64,000 bases of DNA from Pseudomonas kuykendallii (GCF_900106975.1 NZ_FNNU01000002.1:496001-560000), one strand, 5' to 3'. Numbered from the stretch's first letter, positions 17,838 to 27,182 are shown. Notes: generated by a model from the sequence alone, not told the origin. Made by a program: numbers and translations.

Positions 17838-17863
17838 TCCGGCGCCCCTCGTGCGGCGCCGGA
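17838..17863. terminator. Hairpin between convergent receptor and rlmG genes
   Basis: TCCGGCGCC pairs with GGCGCCGGA over an 8-base loop, in the 36-base gap between two stop codons. No U-tract follows on either strand, so termination strength is uncertain. Confidence 0.45.
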
Positions 17864-17867
17864 GGCG

Positions 17868-18992
17868 CTACTTGCGCGCCTTGAGGATGACGAACTTGGG
17901 CGTCGCCGCGACCTGCTCCACGCCGCGGAACAGGCGCTTGAGCTTGACGTGATAGCCCAGGTGGCGGTTGCCGACGATCCACAGTTCGCCGCCCTGCACC
18001 AGCGCCGCGTGGGCCTGCTGGAACATCCGCCAGGCGAGGAAATCGCCGACCGCCTGCTGCTGGTGGAAGGGCGGGTTGCACAGCACCAGGTCCAGCGAAT
18101 CCGCCGGCTGGCTGGCGAGGCCGTCGTCGGCGCGAATCTGCACCGGGCGTTCGCCCAGCGCCGCACGCCAGTTGGCCGCCGCCGACTGCACGGCCATGTA
18201 CGACTCGTCCACCAGCGTCAGCTGCGCCTGGGAGTTGCCCAGCGCGTAGACGATGCCGAGCACGCCGTTGCCGCAGCCGAGGTCGGCCACGCGCAGTTCG
18301 CCCAGTTGCCGCGGCAGGTGCGCGAGGAACGCGCGGGTGCCGATGTCCAGGCCTTCGCGGCAGAACAGGTTGGCGTGGTTGAGCAGTTCCAGCGGCGGCT
18401 GCTCCAGGCGGTAGCGGCTGGGGTAGGGCGAGCGCGGCGCCGCTTTCTGCTCCGGCGTGGCGAACAGCAGCCGCGCCTTCTTCACCGCCAGCGAGGCCTG
18501 CAGCGGGCCGATGTATGTCTCCATCAGCTCGCCGGCGGCGCGCGGCAGGTGCTTGATCATCGCCCCAGCGACCACCCGCGCGCCCGGCGCCAACTGGTCG
18601 TGCAGGCGAATCAGCTGTTCTTCGAGCAGCGCCAGGGTCTTCGGCACGCGGATCAGCACCCAGTCGAACGGACCTTCGGCGCGCTGGCTGGCGGGCACGA
18701 ACGCGACGGCGTCGGCGGGCAGGCCATTACGGGCGAGGTTCTTCTGCAGCGCCAGGTGGCCCAGGTGCGAATCGCCGCTGCTGACCACGCGGGCCTTGCC
18801 GGCCAGGGAGCAGGCGAGGGCGCCGAAACCGTCGTTGAGCAGCAGCACCCGGTCGTCGGCTACCAGCCCCTGCTGGTGCAGATGGTTCAACAGGTACTCG
18901 TCGGCGGCATCGAAGGCCTGCAGCGGCTCGTGGTTCTGCTCCGGCTGACGGATCAGTTCGAGTTGGGCGAAGGGCGTGGTGAAGGTGTTCAT
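17868..18992 (-). CDS. rlmG: 23S rRNA (guanine1835-N2)-methyltransferase RlmG
   Basis: A 374-residue protein with two tandem methyltransferase folds; only the C-terminal one keeps the SAM motif VADLGCGNGVLGIVYAL and the catalytic motif LVLCNPPFHQQ. E. coli RlmG, which makes m2G1835 in 23S rRNA, has the same size and layout. RsmC (16S m2G1207) is the related alternative, but the N-terminal TTPFAQLELIRQP favours RlmG. The ATG at 18992 is chosen over an upstream in-frame start at 19028 because it gives the family N-terminus. Confidence 0.92.
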   Translation of the reverse strand: MNTFTTPFAQLELIRQPEQNHEPLQAFDAADEYLLNHLHQQGLVADDRVLLLNDGFGALACSLAGKARVVSSGDSHLGHLALQKNLARNGLPADAVAFVPASQRAEGPFDWVLIRVPKTLALLEEQLIRLHDQLAPGARVVAGAMIKHLPRAAGELMETYIGPLQASLAVKKARLLFATPEQKAAPRSPYPSRYRLEQPPLELLNHANLFCREGLDIGTRAFLAHLPRQLGELRVADLGCGNGVLGIVYALGNSQAQLTLVDESYMAVQSAAANWRAALGERPVQIRADDGLASQPADSLDLVLCNPPFHQQQAVGDFLAWRMFQQAHAALVQGGELWIVGNRHLGYHVKLKRLFRGVEQVAATPKFVILKARK

Positions 18993-19191
18993 CGGCGGAT
19001 CGCGGGCGCTGGCGGCTGGGCCCGGCATTCTACCTGCAAGCGACGCCCGCCGAAGCGCCCGGTACTTGCTTCATTTGACGTGTCTTTCACATCGGCTTGA
19101 CCTGGCGTTGATGAGGGCGCGGCTAGGATGCGCGCGCCCGGCTTCCTCGCCGGACGCCTCCCACCTGTCGCCGTATCCACAGGAAGTGTCC

Positions 19192-21246
19192 ATGCCGTCG
19201 TCGTCATCCCGTTCCCGCCTGCCCGCGCCGCGCGCGTCCATCGCCCGTCACCTGGCGTTCACCCTGGGGAGCGGGCTCGTCCTGCTCGTCCTCTATTCGC
19301 TGCTGCGCGCGGCCTTGCTGGTGTACAACCGCGAGCTGATCGGCAGCGCGACGCCCGAGATGTTCGGCGAGGCCTTCTTCAATGGCCTGCGCTTCGACCT
19401 GCGCCTGGCGGTCTACGCCTGCGCGCCGCTGGTGCTGTGTCTGCTGTGGGCGCCGGCGATGCGCCTGCGCGGGGCGATGCGCGCGTGGCTGGTGCTGTTC
19501 GCCAGCCTCACGCTGTTCCTCGGTCTGCTGGAAATGGACTTCTACCGTGAGTTCCACCAGCGCCTCAACGCGCTGGTGTTCCAATACCTGCAGGAAGACC
19601 CGACCACCGTCGCCAGCATGCTCTGGCACGGCTTTCCGGTGGCGCGCTACCTGCTGGCCTGGGCGCTGGGAACGCTGCTGCTGGCCTGGCTGTTCAAGCG
19701 CCTGGACCTGGCGACCCGCGCCGCGCCGCAGTCGTCGGGCCGGGGCGCCGCCTGGTACTGGCGCCTGCCGGTGTTCGCGCTGTGCCTGGTGGTCTGCGTG
19801 ATCGCCGCACGCGGCAATCTGCGCCAGGGGCCGCCGCTGCGCTGGGGCGATGCTTACACCACCGAATCGATGTTCGTGAACCACCTCGGCCTGAACGGCA
19901 CCCTGACCCTGGTGGACGCCGCCAAGCACAGTTTTTCCTCGCACCGGCAGAACGCCTGGAAGGCCAGCCTGCCCGCGGATAGGGCCCTGCAGGTGGTGCG
20001 CGAGATGCTGCTGACGCCCAACGACCGCCTGGTCGATGCCGACAGCGCCGCGCTGCGCCGTGACACCACGCCGCCAGAAGCCGGCACGCTGCCGATCCGC
20101 AACGTGGTGGTGATCCTGCTGGAGAGCTTCGCCGGGCGTTACGTCGGTGCGCTGGGCGAGCCGGGCAACATCACGCCGAACTTCGACCGCCTGGCTAAGG
20201 AGGGGCTGCTGTTCACCCGTTTCTTCTCCAACGGCACCCACACCCATCAGGGGATGTTCGCCACCATGGCCTGCTTTCCCAACCTGCCGGGCTTCGAATA
20301 CCTGATGCGCATGCCGGAGGGCGCGCACCGCTTCTCCGGGCTGCCGCAGCAACTGAATGCCCGCGGTTACCGCGACGTGTACGTCTACAACGGCAATTTC
20401 CAGTGGGACAACCAGTCCGGGTTCTTCAGCAACCAGGGCATGAGCCGCTTCGTCGGCCGCGAGGATTTCGTCGACCCGGTGTTCATCGATCCGACCTGGG
20501 GCGTGTCCGACCAGGACATGTTCGATCGCGGCGCCGAGGAACTGCTCAAGCTGGGCAGTGACGGAAAACCCTTCTACGCGCTGTTGCAGAGCCTCTCCAA
20601 CCACACGCCTTACGCGTTGCCCAAGGATCTGCCGGTGGAGCCGGTCACCGGGTTCGGCTCGAACGATCTGCACCTCACCGCGATGCGCTACGCCGACTGG
20701 GCGCTGGGCCAGTTCTTCGAGAAGGCGCGCAAGGCGCCGTACTTCAAGGACACCCTGTTCGTGGTGCTCGGCGACCACGGTTTCGGCAGCACCGAACAGC
20801 TCACCGAGATGGACCTGTTCCGCTTCAACGTGCCGCTGCTGCTCATCGGGCCGGGCGTGCAGGAGAAGTTCGGCAGCCTGCGCGACACCGTCGGCACGCA
20901 GATCGACGTGGTGCCCACCATCATGGGCCGGCTCGGCGGCACCACCCGCCAGCAGTGCTGGGGCCGCGACCTGCTCAACCTGCCGGCCGGCGACCAGGGC
21001 ATCGGCATGATCAAGCCGTCCGGCGGTGAACAGACCGTGGCGCTGGTGAAGGGCGGGCAGATCCTCGTGCAGCCGCGCGACCTGCCGTCGCGGCTGTACG
21101 ACTACCGGCTCGGCCACGATGCCAAGGTCAGCCTGGCCACCGATACGGCGGCCGAAGCGCAGATGAAGGACACCCTCGACGCCTTCATCCAGACCGCCAC
21201 CCGCAGCCTCAAGGAGAACACCGCCGGCGCCGTCGGCCAGCCGTAA
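19192..21246 (+). CDS. LTA-synthase-like sulfatase (membrane phosphoglycerol transferase family)
   Basis: A 684-residue protein with about five N-terminal membrane helices (first near residues 22-42, last near 186-205) and a large periplasmic alkaline-phosphatase/sulfatase domain. Metal and nucleophile motifs are NVVVILLESFAGRY (acidic ligand), FSNGTHTHQGMFATM (nucleophile Thr region) and VVLGDHGFG (Asp/His ligands). In Gram-negatives, members modify periplasmic glucans or lipid A with phosphoglycerol or phosphoethanolamine; the substrate here is unknown. AGGAAG precedes the ATG. It is divergent from rlmG. Confidence 0.88.
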   Translation: MPSSSSRSRLPAPRASIARHLAFTLGSGLVLLVLYSLLRAALLVYNRELIGSATPEMFGEAFFNGLRFDLRLAVYACAPLVLCLLWAPAMRLRGAMRAWLVLFASLTLFLGLLEMDFYREFHQRLNALVFQYLQEDPTTVASMLWHGFPVARYLLAWALGTLLLAWLFKRLDLATRAAPQSSGRGAAWYWRLPVFALCLVVCVIAARGNLRQGPPLRWGDAYTTESMFVNHLGLNGTLTLVDAAKHSFSSHRQNAWKASLPADRALQVVREMLLTPNDRLVDADSAALRRDTTPPEAGTLPIRNVVVILLESFAGRYVGALGEPGNITPNFDRLAKEGLLFTRFFSNGTHTHQGMFATMACFPNLPGFEYLMRMPEGAHRFSGLPQQLNARGYRDVYVYNGNFQWDNQSGFFSNQGMSRFVGREDFVDPVFIDPTWGVSDQDMFDRGAEELLKLGSDGKPFYALLQSLSNHTPYALPKDLPVEPVTGFGSNDLHLTAMRYADWALGQFFEKARKAPYFKDTLFVVLGDHGFGSTEQLTEMDLFRFNVPLLLIGPGVQEKFGSLRDTVGTQIDVVPTIMGRLGGTTRQQCWGRDLLNLPAGDQGIGMIKPSGGEQTVALVKGGQILVQPRDLPSRLYDYRLGHDAKVSLATDTAAEAQMKDTLDAFIQTATRSLKENTAGAVGQP

Positions 21247-21263
21247 GTCGCGGGCGCGCTCCG

Positions 21264-21292
21264 GCGCAGAGGCGAAACCTATGCCTCTGCGC
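21264..21292 (+). terminator. Perfect 10-bp hairpin after the sulfatase gene
   Basis: GCGCAGAGGC and GCCTCTGCGC flank a 9-base loop, 18 bases beyond the sulfatase stop. It lacks a U-tract (GGGCTATAC follows), so it may be a weak terminator or an mRNA-stabilising stem. Confidence 0.45.
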
Positions 21293-21330
21293 GGGCTATA
21301 CACCTGCCGCCCGCCGGTGTTTATGCCGTT

Positions 21331-21360
21331 GGCAATGCGCGACACTAGGCGCGCATTGCC
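21331..21360. promoter_or_regulatory. Inverted repeat just upstream of fprB
   Basis: GGCAATGCGC and GCGCATTGCC form a perfect 10-base inverted repeat around a 10-base spacer, ending 15 bases before the fprB start codon. The spacing fits either an operator or a 5'-UTR stem overlapping the ribosome-binding region. No known consensus was recognised. Confidence 0.5.
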
Positions 21361-21375
21361 AGACGAGAGCGAGCC

Positions 21376-22152
21376 ATGACCGCCAGCGACGACAAGTTCA
21401 CCCGCCAGACGCTGCTCGACGTGCAGCCGCTGACCCCAAGTCTGTTCAGCCTGCGCACCACGCGCGATCCGGGTTTCCGCTTCCGCGCCGGTCAGTTCGC
21501 CCGGCTCGGCGTGACCAAGGCCGACGGCAGCACGGTGTGGCGGGCCTACTCCATGGTCTCGGCACCGCACGACGAATTCCTCGACTTCTTCTCCATCGTC
21601 GTGCCGGGCGGCGAGTTCACCAGCGAGCTGAGCCGCCTGCGGGTCGGCGACGAGCTGCTGGTGGACAAGCAGGCCTTCGGTTTCCTTACCCTCGATCGCT
21701 TCGTCGACGGCCGCGACCTCTGGCTGCTGGCCACCGGCACCGGCGTCGCGCCCTTCGTCTCGATCCTCCAGGACTTCGAGGTGTGGGAGCGCTTCGAGCG
21801 GATCTTCCTCGTCTACAGCGTCCGCGAGGCGCGCGAGCTGGCCTACCGCGAGCTGATCGCCGGTCTCGCCGACCGCGACTACCTGCAGGAGCATGCGCAC
21901 AAGCTGCGCTTCATCCCGGTGGTCACCCGCGAGGCGCATCCCGGCGCACTGCAGGGGCGCATCACCACGCTGATCGAGAACGGCGAGCTGGAGCGCGCCG
22001 CCGGAGAAACGCTGCAGCCGGGACATTCGCGGATCATGCTGTGCGGCAATCCGCAGATGATCGAGGACACCCGCGCGCTGCTGAAAGCCCGCGACATGCA
22101 GCTCTCGCTGAGCCGTCGGCCGGGGCAGGTGGCGGTGGAGAACTACTGGTAG
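21376..22152 (+). CDS. fprB: Ferredoxin/flavodoxin-NADP+ reductase
   Basis: A 258-residue FAD enzyme that exchanges electrons between NADPH and ferredoxin or flavodoxin. The FAD motif is RAYSMVS, the NADP motif is LLATGTGVAPFVSI, and the C-terminus ends VENYW, as in the bacterial subclass I reductases. In PAO1 the homologue beside mscL is PA4615, and this gene is likewise two genes from mscL. A conspicuous inverted repeat lies immediately upstream. The symbol fprB follows that synteny; a paralogous fpr gene is likely elsewhere. Confidence 0.88.
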   Translation: MTASDDKFTRQTLLDVQPLTPSLFSLRTTRDPGFRFRAGQFARLGVTKADGSTVWRAYSMVSAPHDEFLDFFSIVVPGGEFTSELSRLRVGDELLVDKQAFGFLTLDRFVDGRDLWLLATGTGVAPFVSILQDFEVWERFERIFLVYSVREARELAYRELIAGLADRDYLQEHAHKLRFIPVVTREAHPGALQGRITTLIENGELERAAGETLQPGHSRIMLCGNPQMIEDTRALLKARDMQLSLSRRPGQVAVENYW

Positions 22153-22211
22153 CGGCGAACGCGCTGTTACGTTTTTCTGCTTAGCGTTCGCCGCGCCGGC
22201 CACTAGCATCT

Positions 22212-22232
22212 GGATTCCTTTCCCCGGAATCC
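22212..22232 (+). promoter_or_regulatory. Leader hairpin upstream of terC-like gene
   Basis: GGATTCC and GGAATCC pair over a 7-base loop about 85 bases upstream of the TerC start. TerC genes are often preceded by a manganese riboswitch, but I could not see that riboswitch's conserved core here, so this is recorded only as a hairpin. Confidence 0.35.
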
Positions 22233-22317
22233 GCCCCTCGATGGACAGTGACTTACCCCGCCGGACCCTTTACCGATCGCCCTTCCACCCCTTCGCCCGC
22301 CGCGGAGGATCGTACTG

Positions 22318-23874
22318 ATGGAATGGATCGCCGATCCCACGGCCTGGCTGGGCCTGCTCACGCTGATCGTCCTGGAAATCGTCCTGGGCATCGACAACCT
22401 GGTGTTCATCGCCATCCTCGCCGACAAGCTGCCCCCCGAGCAGCGCGACCGTGCGCGGCTGATCGGCCTGTCGCTGGCGCTGGTCATGCGTCTGGGCCTG
22501 CTGGCGAGCATTTCCTGGCTGGTCACCCTCACCGCACCGCTGTTCGAGGCCTACGGTCACTCGTTTTCCGGACGCGACCTGATCATGCTGTTCGGCGGCA
22601 TCTTCCTGCTGTTCAAGGCGACCATGGAGCTGCACGAGCGCCTCGAGGGGCGTACCCACGTGCAGCAGGGCGCGCGTGCCTACGCGGCCTTCTGGCCGGT
22701 GGTGGCGCAGATCGTCGTGCTCGACGCGGTGTTCTCGCTGGACGCGGTGATCACCGCGGTGGGGATGGTCGAACACCTGCAGGTGATGATGATCGCCGTG
22801 GTGATCTCCATCGGCCTGATGATCATCGCCAGCAAGCCGCTGACCACCTTCGTCAACGCCCACCCGACGGTGATCATGCTGTGCCTGGGCTTCCTGATGA
22901 TGATCGGCTTCAGCCTCACCGCCGAAGGCCTGGGTTTCCATATTCCCAAGGGCTACCTGTACGCGGCGATCGGCTTCTCGATTCTCATCGAGTTGTTCAA
23001 CCAGCTCGCCCGCTGGCGCCGCAAGCGCCACCTGCAGGGCCGTCGCAACATCCGCGAACGCACCGCCCACGCCGTGCTGCGCCTGCTCGGCGGGCGCCGG
23101 CTGGATGCCGAGGAGGTCGACGAGGAGATCGCCGACATGCTCGATGCCGGCGACGGCGAGGCGGCGCTGTTCGGCCGGCGCGAGCGGGTGATGATCAGCG
23201 GCGTGCTGAACCTCGCCGAACGCTCGATTCGCACGGTGATGACCGACCGCATGCGCGTCGCCCACCTCGACCTGCTGGCGCCGCCGGAGGAGCAGCGTCG
23301 CAGGCTGCTGGATTCCCCCTATTCGCGCCTGGTGGTGGCGCGCGGCGCGGCCATCGACGAGCCGCTGGGCTACGTGCAGAAGAAGGAATTGCTGCGCGAG
23401 CTGCTGCAGGGCGAACAGCCCGATATCGAACGCCTGGTGCGCGTGCCGATCAACCTGCCGGAGAGCTGCTCGGTGCTCAACGCGCTGGAGCAGATGCGCC
23501 AGGCATCCACCCACGTGGCCTTCGTGGTCAACGAGTTCGGCCATTTCGAGGGGCTGCTGACGCTCACCGACATCCTCGAGTCGATCGCCGGCGAGCTGCC
23601 TGATGCCAGTGAAGTGCAGGGGCCGGACATCCTCGAGGCGGACGACGGCTATCAGGTCAGCGGCGCGCTGAACCTGGCGGTGCTGCGCCGGCGCCTGGGC
23701 TTCCAGGCCAGCGCCACCGACGATTACCAGACCCTCGCGGGCCTGGCGATGAGCCTGCTCGATCGCCTGCCGGTCAGCGGCGACCGGCTCGAGTACGCGG
23801 GCTGGCAACTACGCGTGCTGGAGGTGAAGGACCGGCGCATCGCCCGGCTGGAGCTGCGGCCGCCGGCGGCCTGA
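22318..23874 (+). CDS. TerC-family membrane protein with CBS pair and CorC/HlyC domain
   Basis: A 518-residue protein. Residues 1-235 form a TerC-type membrane domain with about seven helices and paired acidic motifs, [14 protein letters not shown] and [15 protein letters not shown]. Residues about 290-425 are two CBS repeats, and the C-terminus is a CorC/HlyC transporter-associated domain. E. coli YoaE/YegH have the same layout. TerC proteins are linked to tellurite resistance and to manganese export; transport function here is inference. GGAGG precedes the ATG. The gene is convergent with mscL. Confidence 0.9.
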   Translation: MEWIADPTAWLGLLTLIVLEIVLGIDNLVFIAILADKLPPEQRDRARLIGLSLALVMRLGLLASISWLVTLTAPLFEAYGHSFSGRDLIMLFGGIFLLFKATMELHERLEGRTHVQQGARAYAAFWPVVAQIVVLDAVFSLDAVITAVGMVEHLQVMMIAVVISIGLMIIASKPLTTFVNAHPTVIMLCLGFLMMIGFSLTAEGLGFHIPKGYLYAAIGFSILIELFNQLARWRRKRHLQGRRNIRERTAHAVLRLLGGRRLDAEEVDEEIADMLDAGDGEAALFGRRERVMISGVLNLAERSIRTVMTDRMRVAHLDLLAPPEEQRRRLLDSPYSRLVVARGAAIDEPLGYVQKKELLRELLQGEQPDIERLVRVPINLPESCSVLNALEQMRQASTHVAFVVNEFGHFEGLLTLTDILESIAGELPDASEVQGPDILEADDGYQVSGALNLAVLRRRLGFQASATDDYQTLAGLAMSLLDRLPVSGDRLEYAGWQLRVLEVKDRRIARLELRPPAA

Positions 23875-23887
23875 GTCTCCAGGAATG

Positions 23888-23914
23888 AAAACGGCGCCCG
23901 AGGGCGCCGTTTTC
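23888..23914. terminator. Bidirectional intrinsic terminator between terC-like gene and mscL
   Basis: AAAACGGCGCCC and GGGCGCCGTTTT form a long stem with flanking A and T runs, so it can work for both converging genes. Confidence 0.88.
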
Positions 23915-23931
23915 ATTTCATCGCGGACTGC

Positions 23932-24366
23932 TCAGAGCGGCGGTTTCGTGTCGATCACCGGGCTGCGCTGCTCCTTGAGGATGTCGCGAATCTCGGTCAG
24001 CAGCACCTCTTCCTTGGTCGGGGCCGGCGGCGCGGCCGGTTTGACCTCTTCGTGCTTGCGCAGCTTGTTCATCATCTTGACCGCCATGAAGATCGCGAAG
24101 GCGACGATCAGGAAGTCGAACACCGTCTGGATGAATTTCCCGTACGCCAGCACCACCGCGGGCGCATCGCCTTGCGCCGGCTTGAGGATCACCGCCAGGT
24201 CGGAAAAATCCACGCCGCCGATCAGCAGGCCCAGCGGCGGCATGACCACGTCGCCGACGAACGACGAGACGATCTTGCCGAACGCGGCGCCGATGATGAT
24301 GCCGACGGCCATATCGACGACGTTGCCTTTCATGGCGAATGACTTGAACTCTTGGACAAAGCTCAT
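23932..24366 (-). CDS. mscL: Large-conductance mechanosensitive channel
   Basis: A 144-residue channel that opens under membrane tension to release osmolytes during hypo-osmotic shock. The N-terminal helix [15 protein letters not shown] is followed by the pore helix [20 protein letters not shown], then the second membrane helix ([19 protein letters not shown]) and the cytoplasmic bundle ending [22 protein letters not shown] precedes the ATG. Same neighbourhood as PAO1 mscL (PA4614). Confidence 0.97.
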   Translation of the reverse strand: MSFVQEFKSFAMKGNVVDMAVGIIIGAAFGKIVSSFVGDVVMPPLGLLIGGVDFSDLAVILKPAQGDAPAVVLAYGKFIQTVFDFLIVAFAIFMAVKMMNKLRKHEEVKPAAPPAPTKEEVLLTEIRDILKEQRSPVIDTKPPL

Positions 24367-24482
24367 GGGCTGCTCCTTCTGATCGGGGAAACGGATTCTC
24401 CGCACCCGGGGCGCTGGCTCCGGGCGCGGACATGCAAGGTGTTAAGAGGGACTGCACTCCAAGCCCGGCAGTTCCGGTGGAG

Positions 24483-25229
24483 TTAAGGCCAGTTTACGTC
24501 GGGAAGCGCCTCGAAGGCGGGTTTGGCGAACAGATAGCCCTGGTAGAGGTAGATTCCCATCGCCTTTAGCGCGGCATATTCCCCGGCGGTTTCCACGCCT
24601 TCGGCGATCAGCTCGATACGCAGTTTGCGGCAGATCTGCGCCACGCTTTCCACCAGCACCTGGCGCACGGCGTCACCGTCGATGCCGCGCAGCAGCTGCA
24701 TGTCCAGCTTGATCAGGTCGGGCTGGAAGTCGGCGAGGAGATTGAGGTGCGCATAGCCGGCGCCGAAGTCGTCGATGGCGGTGGAGAAACCCATCTTGCG
24801 ATACGCGCGCAGGATGCCGGCCAGGTGGTCGAGGTTCTGCACCTGTTCCTGCTCGGTGACCTCGAAGATGATCCGTTGCAACGGGAAGTCCAGCTGACGG
24901 GCGGTTTCCAGGGTCGCGCGGATGCAGGTCTCGGCCTTGTACACGGCGTTGGGCATGAAGTTGATCGACAGCTTTCCCGGCAATGGCAGCCGTGCCGCCT
25001 GGCGCAGCGCGGTGATCCGGCACAGTTGGTCGAAACCGTAGCGGTTGGACGCATCCACCTGCTGCAGCACGCTGCCCGCGCCCTCGCCGGTGGGGCCGCG
25101 CACCAGCGCCTCATGGGCGAAAATGCTGCGGTCGCGAACATCCACTATCGGCTGGAAGGCCATGCTGATCGGCTGCTCGAAAGACTCTCCTTCGCGACAG
25201 GCGGTGCAGCGTGAGAGGTCGTTGTTCAT
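24483..25229 (-). CDS. Stand-alone EAL-domain cyclic-di-GMP phosphodiesterase
   Basis: A 248-residue protein consisting almost only of an EAL domain, which would cleave cyclic-di-GMP to pGpG. Active-site motifs are intact: HEALVRG (Glu40), NFMPNA, EVTEQE, DDFGAGYAHLNLL, KLDMQLLRG and LIAEGVET. The short N-terminus carries a Cys8-x2-Cys11 pair (CTAC), which might bind metal or respond to redox state. CTGGAG precedes the ATG. It has no sensor or membrane domain, so localisation is cytoplasmic. Confidence 0.9.
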   Translation of the reverse strand: MNNDLSRCTACREGESFEQPISMAFQPIVDVRDRSIFAHEALVRGPTGEGAGSVLQQVDASNRYGFDQLCRITALRQAARLPLPGKLSINFMPNAVYKAETCIRATLETARQLDFPLQRIIFEVTEQEQVQNLDHLAGILRAYRKMGFSTAIDDFGAGYAHLNLLADFQPDLIKLDMQLLRGIDGDAVRQVLVESVAQICRKLRIELIAEGVETAGEYAALKAMGIYLYQGYLFAKPAFEALPDVNWP

Positions 25230-25384
25230 CGGGGCTCCAGGGGCGGCGAGCAGTCATTCCGGTAGACGCGGAGGGCTGCGACAAATTCACTTGCAGAGGG
25301 CTTGAATGGGTTTGATCGGGGTCAAGGGCGGACGAGTAGCGGTGGTTTACGTTGCGCCAAATTTTCAACTATGGAAGCGCAATC

Positions 25385-25663
25385 ATGCACATCGAATACT
25401 ATTCTCAGCCCAGTGAGTTCGATCGGCAACGTTCCGATTCCCTGAAACTGCGCAAGGCCAACCCGCGTTTCGCCCGCCTGGCCGACCAGTTCGACGACGT
25501 CGACAAGCGCATCCTGCGCGTCGAGAGCGGCGTCGAGAAACTCGATGACACCCAGCTTTCTGCATTGAAGATGCAGCGTGTCGGCCTGCAGAAGGACCTC
25601 AGCAGCCAGTTGCGCAAAGCCGCCGGCGAGTGCTGCAACTGCGGCAAGGCCTGCAGCGCCTGA
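25385..25663 (+). CDS. DUF465/YdcH-like small protein with Cys-rich tail
   Basis: A 92-residue, highly charged, largely helical protein. The central segment (KLRKANPRFARLADQFDDVDKR ... LSALKMQRVGLQKD) resembles the YdcH/DUF465 helical-hairpin family. The C-terminus is distinctive: Cys83, Cys84, Cys86 and Cys90 in GECCNCGKACSA, which could bind a metal or be redox-active. Function unknown. It is followed by an intrinsic terminator and then radA; a similar small gene precedes radA in PAO1 as I remember it. Confidence 0.75.
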   Translation: MHIEYYSQPSEFDRQRSDSLKLRKANPRFARLADQFDDVDKRILRVESGVEKLDDTQLSALKMQRVGLQKDLSSQLRKAAGECCNCGKACSA

Positions 25664-25684
25664 TTCCAGCGCAAGCCTCCCTCC

Positions 25685-25719
25685 AGCCCGGACCGAGCGA
25701 TCGATCCGGGCTTTTTTGT
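25685..25719 (+). terminator. Intrinsic terminator after the DUF465-like gene
   Basis: AGCCCGGA and TCCGGGCT flank a loop and are followed by TTTTTT, a standard Rho-independent terminator 20-odd bases past the stop. Confidence 0.88.
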
Positions 25720-25804
25720 GGCCGGAGATTGCCTGCCGGCCCTGCGCGCGGTCGAGGCATGCGCAGCGGTTATGATGGCGCATTCTTTTTCGTGGGAGTT
25801 CTCC

Positions 25805-27169
25805 ATGGCCAAGGCCAAGCGCATGTACGGCTGCACCGAGTGCGGCGCCACTTTCCCCAAATGGGCCGGCCAGTGCGCGGAATGCAACGCCTGGAACACG
25901 CTGGTGGAAACCATGGTCGAGGGCGCACCGTCCTCGACCTCCGGGCGTGCCGGCTGGGCTGGTGAACAGGCCCAGCTCAAGACCCTGGCCGAAGTCAGCA
26001 TCGAGGAAATGCCGCGTTTCTCCACCGCCTCCGCGGAGCTCGACCGGGTGCTCGGCGGGGGCCTGGTGGACGGTTCGGTGGTGCTGATCGGTGGCGATCC
26101 GGGTATCGGCAAGTCGACCATTCTGCTGCAGACGCTGTGCAACATCGCCGCGCGGTTGCCGGCGCTGTACGTCACCGGCGAGGAATCGCAGCAGCAGGTG
26201 GCGATGCGCGCGCGGCGCCTGGAGCTGCCGCAGGACAAGCTCAAGGTGATGACCGAAACCTGCATCGAGTCGATCATCGATACCGCGCGGCGCGAGCGGC
26301 CCAAGGTGATGGTGATCGATTCGATCCAGACCATCTACACCGAGCAGCTGCAATCGGCGCCCGGCGGCGTCGCCCAGGTCCGCGAGAGCGCGGCGCTGCT
26401 GGTGCGTTTCGCCAAGCAGAGCGGCACGGCGATCTTCCTGGTCGGCCACGTCACCAAGGAGGGTGCGCTGGCCGGGCCGCGCGTGCTGGAGCACATGGTG
26501 GATACCGTGCTGTATTTCGAGGGCGAGTCCGACGGCCGCCTGCGCCTGCTGCGCGCGGTGAAGAACCGCTTCGGCGCGGTCAACGAACTGGGCGTGTTCG
26601 GCATGACCGACAAGGGCCTGAAGGAAGTCTCCAACCCCTCGGCGATCTTCCTCACCCGCGCCCAGGAGGCCGTGCCCGGCAGCGTGGTGATGGCCACCTG
26701 GGAAGGCTCGCGGCCGATGCTGGTGGAGGTGCAGGCGCTGGTCGACACCAGTCACCTGGCCAACCCTCGGCGAGTTACCCTCGGCCTCGACCAGAACCGA
26801 CTGGCGATGCTGCTCGCCGTGCTGCACCGGCACGGCGGCATCCCGACCTATGATCAGGACGTGTTCATCAATGTGGTTGGCGGGGTCAAGGTGCTGGAGA
26901 CGGCGGTCGATCTGGCGCTGATGGCCGCGGTCATCTCCAGCCTGCGCAACCGGCCGCTGGAGCATGACCTGCTGGTGTTCGGCGAGGTCGGCCTGTCCGG
27001 CGAGATCCGCCCGGTACCGAGCGGTCAGGAGCGCCTGAAGGAAGCCGCCAAGCACGGCTTCAAGCGCGCCATCGTGCCGCGCGGCAATGCGCCGAAAGAG
27101 GCGCCGCCGGGCTTGCAGGTGATCGCGGTGACGCGCCTGGAGCAGGCGCTGGATGCGTTGTTCGAATAG
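25805..27169 (+). CDS. radA: DNA repair protein RadA (Sms)
   Basis: A 454-residue helicase-like protein that promotes branch migration in homologous recombination. The N-terminal zinc finger uses Cys10, Cys13, Cys24 and Cys27. The Walker A motif GGDPGIGKST is at residues 97-105, followed by the RadA-specific KNRFG motif near residue 255. The C-terminal Lon-protease-like domain (FGEVGLSGEIRPV) completes the family layout. A TATGAT hexamer at 25771-25776 may be its -10 box. It is convergent with mapZ, 13 bases apart. Confidence 0.97.
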   Translation: MAKAKRMYGCTECGATFPKWAGQCAECNAWNTLVETMVEGAPSSTSGRAGWAGEQAQLKTLAEVSIEEMPRFSTASAELDRVLGGGLVDGSVVLIGGDPGIGKSTILLQTLCNIAARLPALYVTGEESQQQVAMRARRLELPQDKLKVMTETCIESIIDTARRERPKVMVIDSIQTIYTEQLQSAPGGVAQVRESAALLVRFAKQSGTAIFLVGHVTKEGALAGPRVLEHMVDTVLYFEGESDGRLRLLRAVKNRFGAVNELGVFGMTDKGLKEVSNPSAIFLTRAQEAVPGSVVMATWEGSRPMLVEVQALVDTSHLANPRRVTLGLDQNRLAMLLAVLHRHGGIPTYDQDVFINVVGGVKVLETAVDLALMAAVISSLRNRPLEHDLLVFGEVGLSGEIRPVPSGQERLKEAAKHGFKRAIVPRGNAPKEAPPGLQVIAVTRLEQALDALFE

Positions 27170-27182
27170 ACGGGCGGCGGCC

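Noticed and set aside
19097-19129. Promoter for the sulfatase gene: TTGACC with TAGGAT
   Set aside because: The spacer would be 21 bases, too long for a normal sigma-70 promoter.
19204-22209. Minus-strand open frame of about 1000 codons over the sulfatase and fprB genes
   Set aside because: Same artefact of high GC codon bias; opposite frames carry clear sulfatase and reductase motifs and ribosome sites.
22153-22317. yybP-ykoY manganese riboswitch before the terC-like gene
   Set aside because: TerC genes often carry it, but the conserved core could not be recognised; only a 7-base hairpin is seen.
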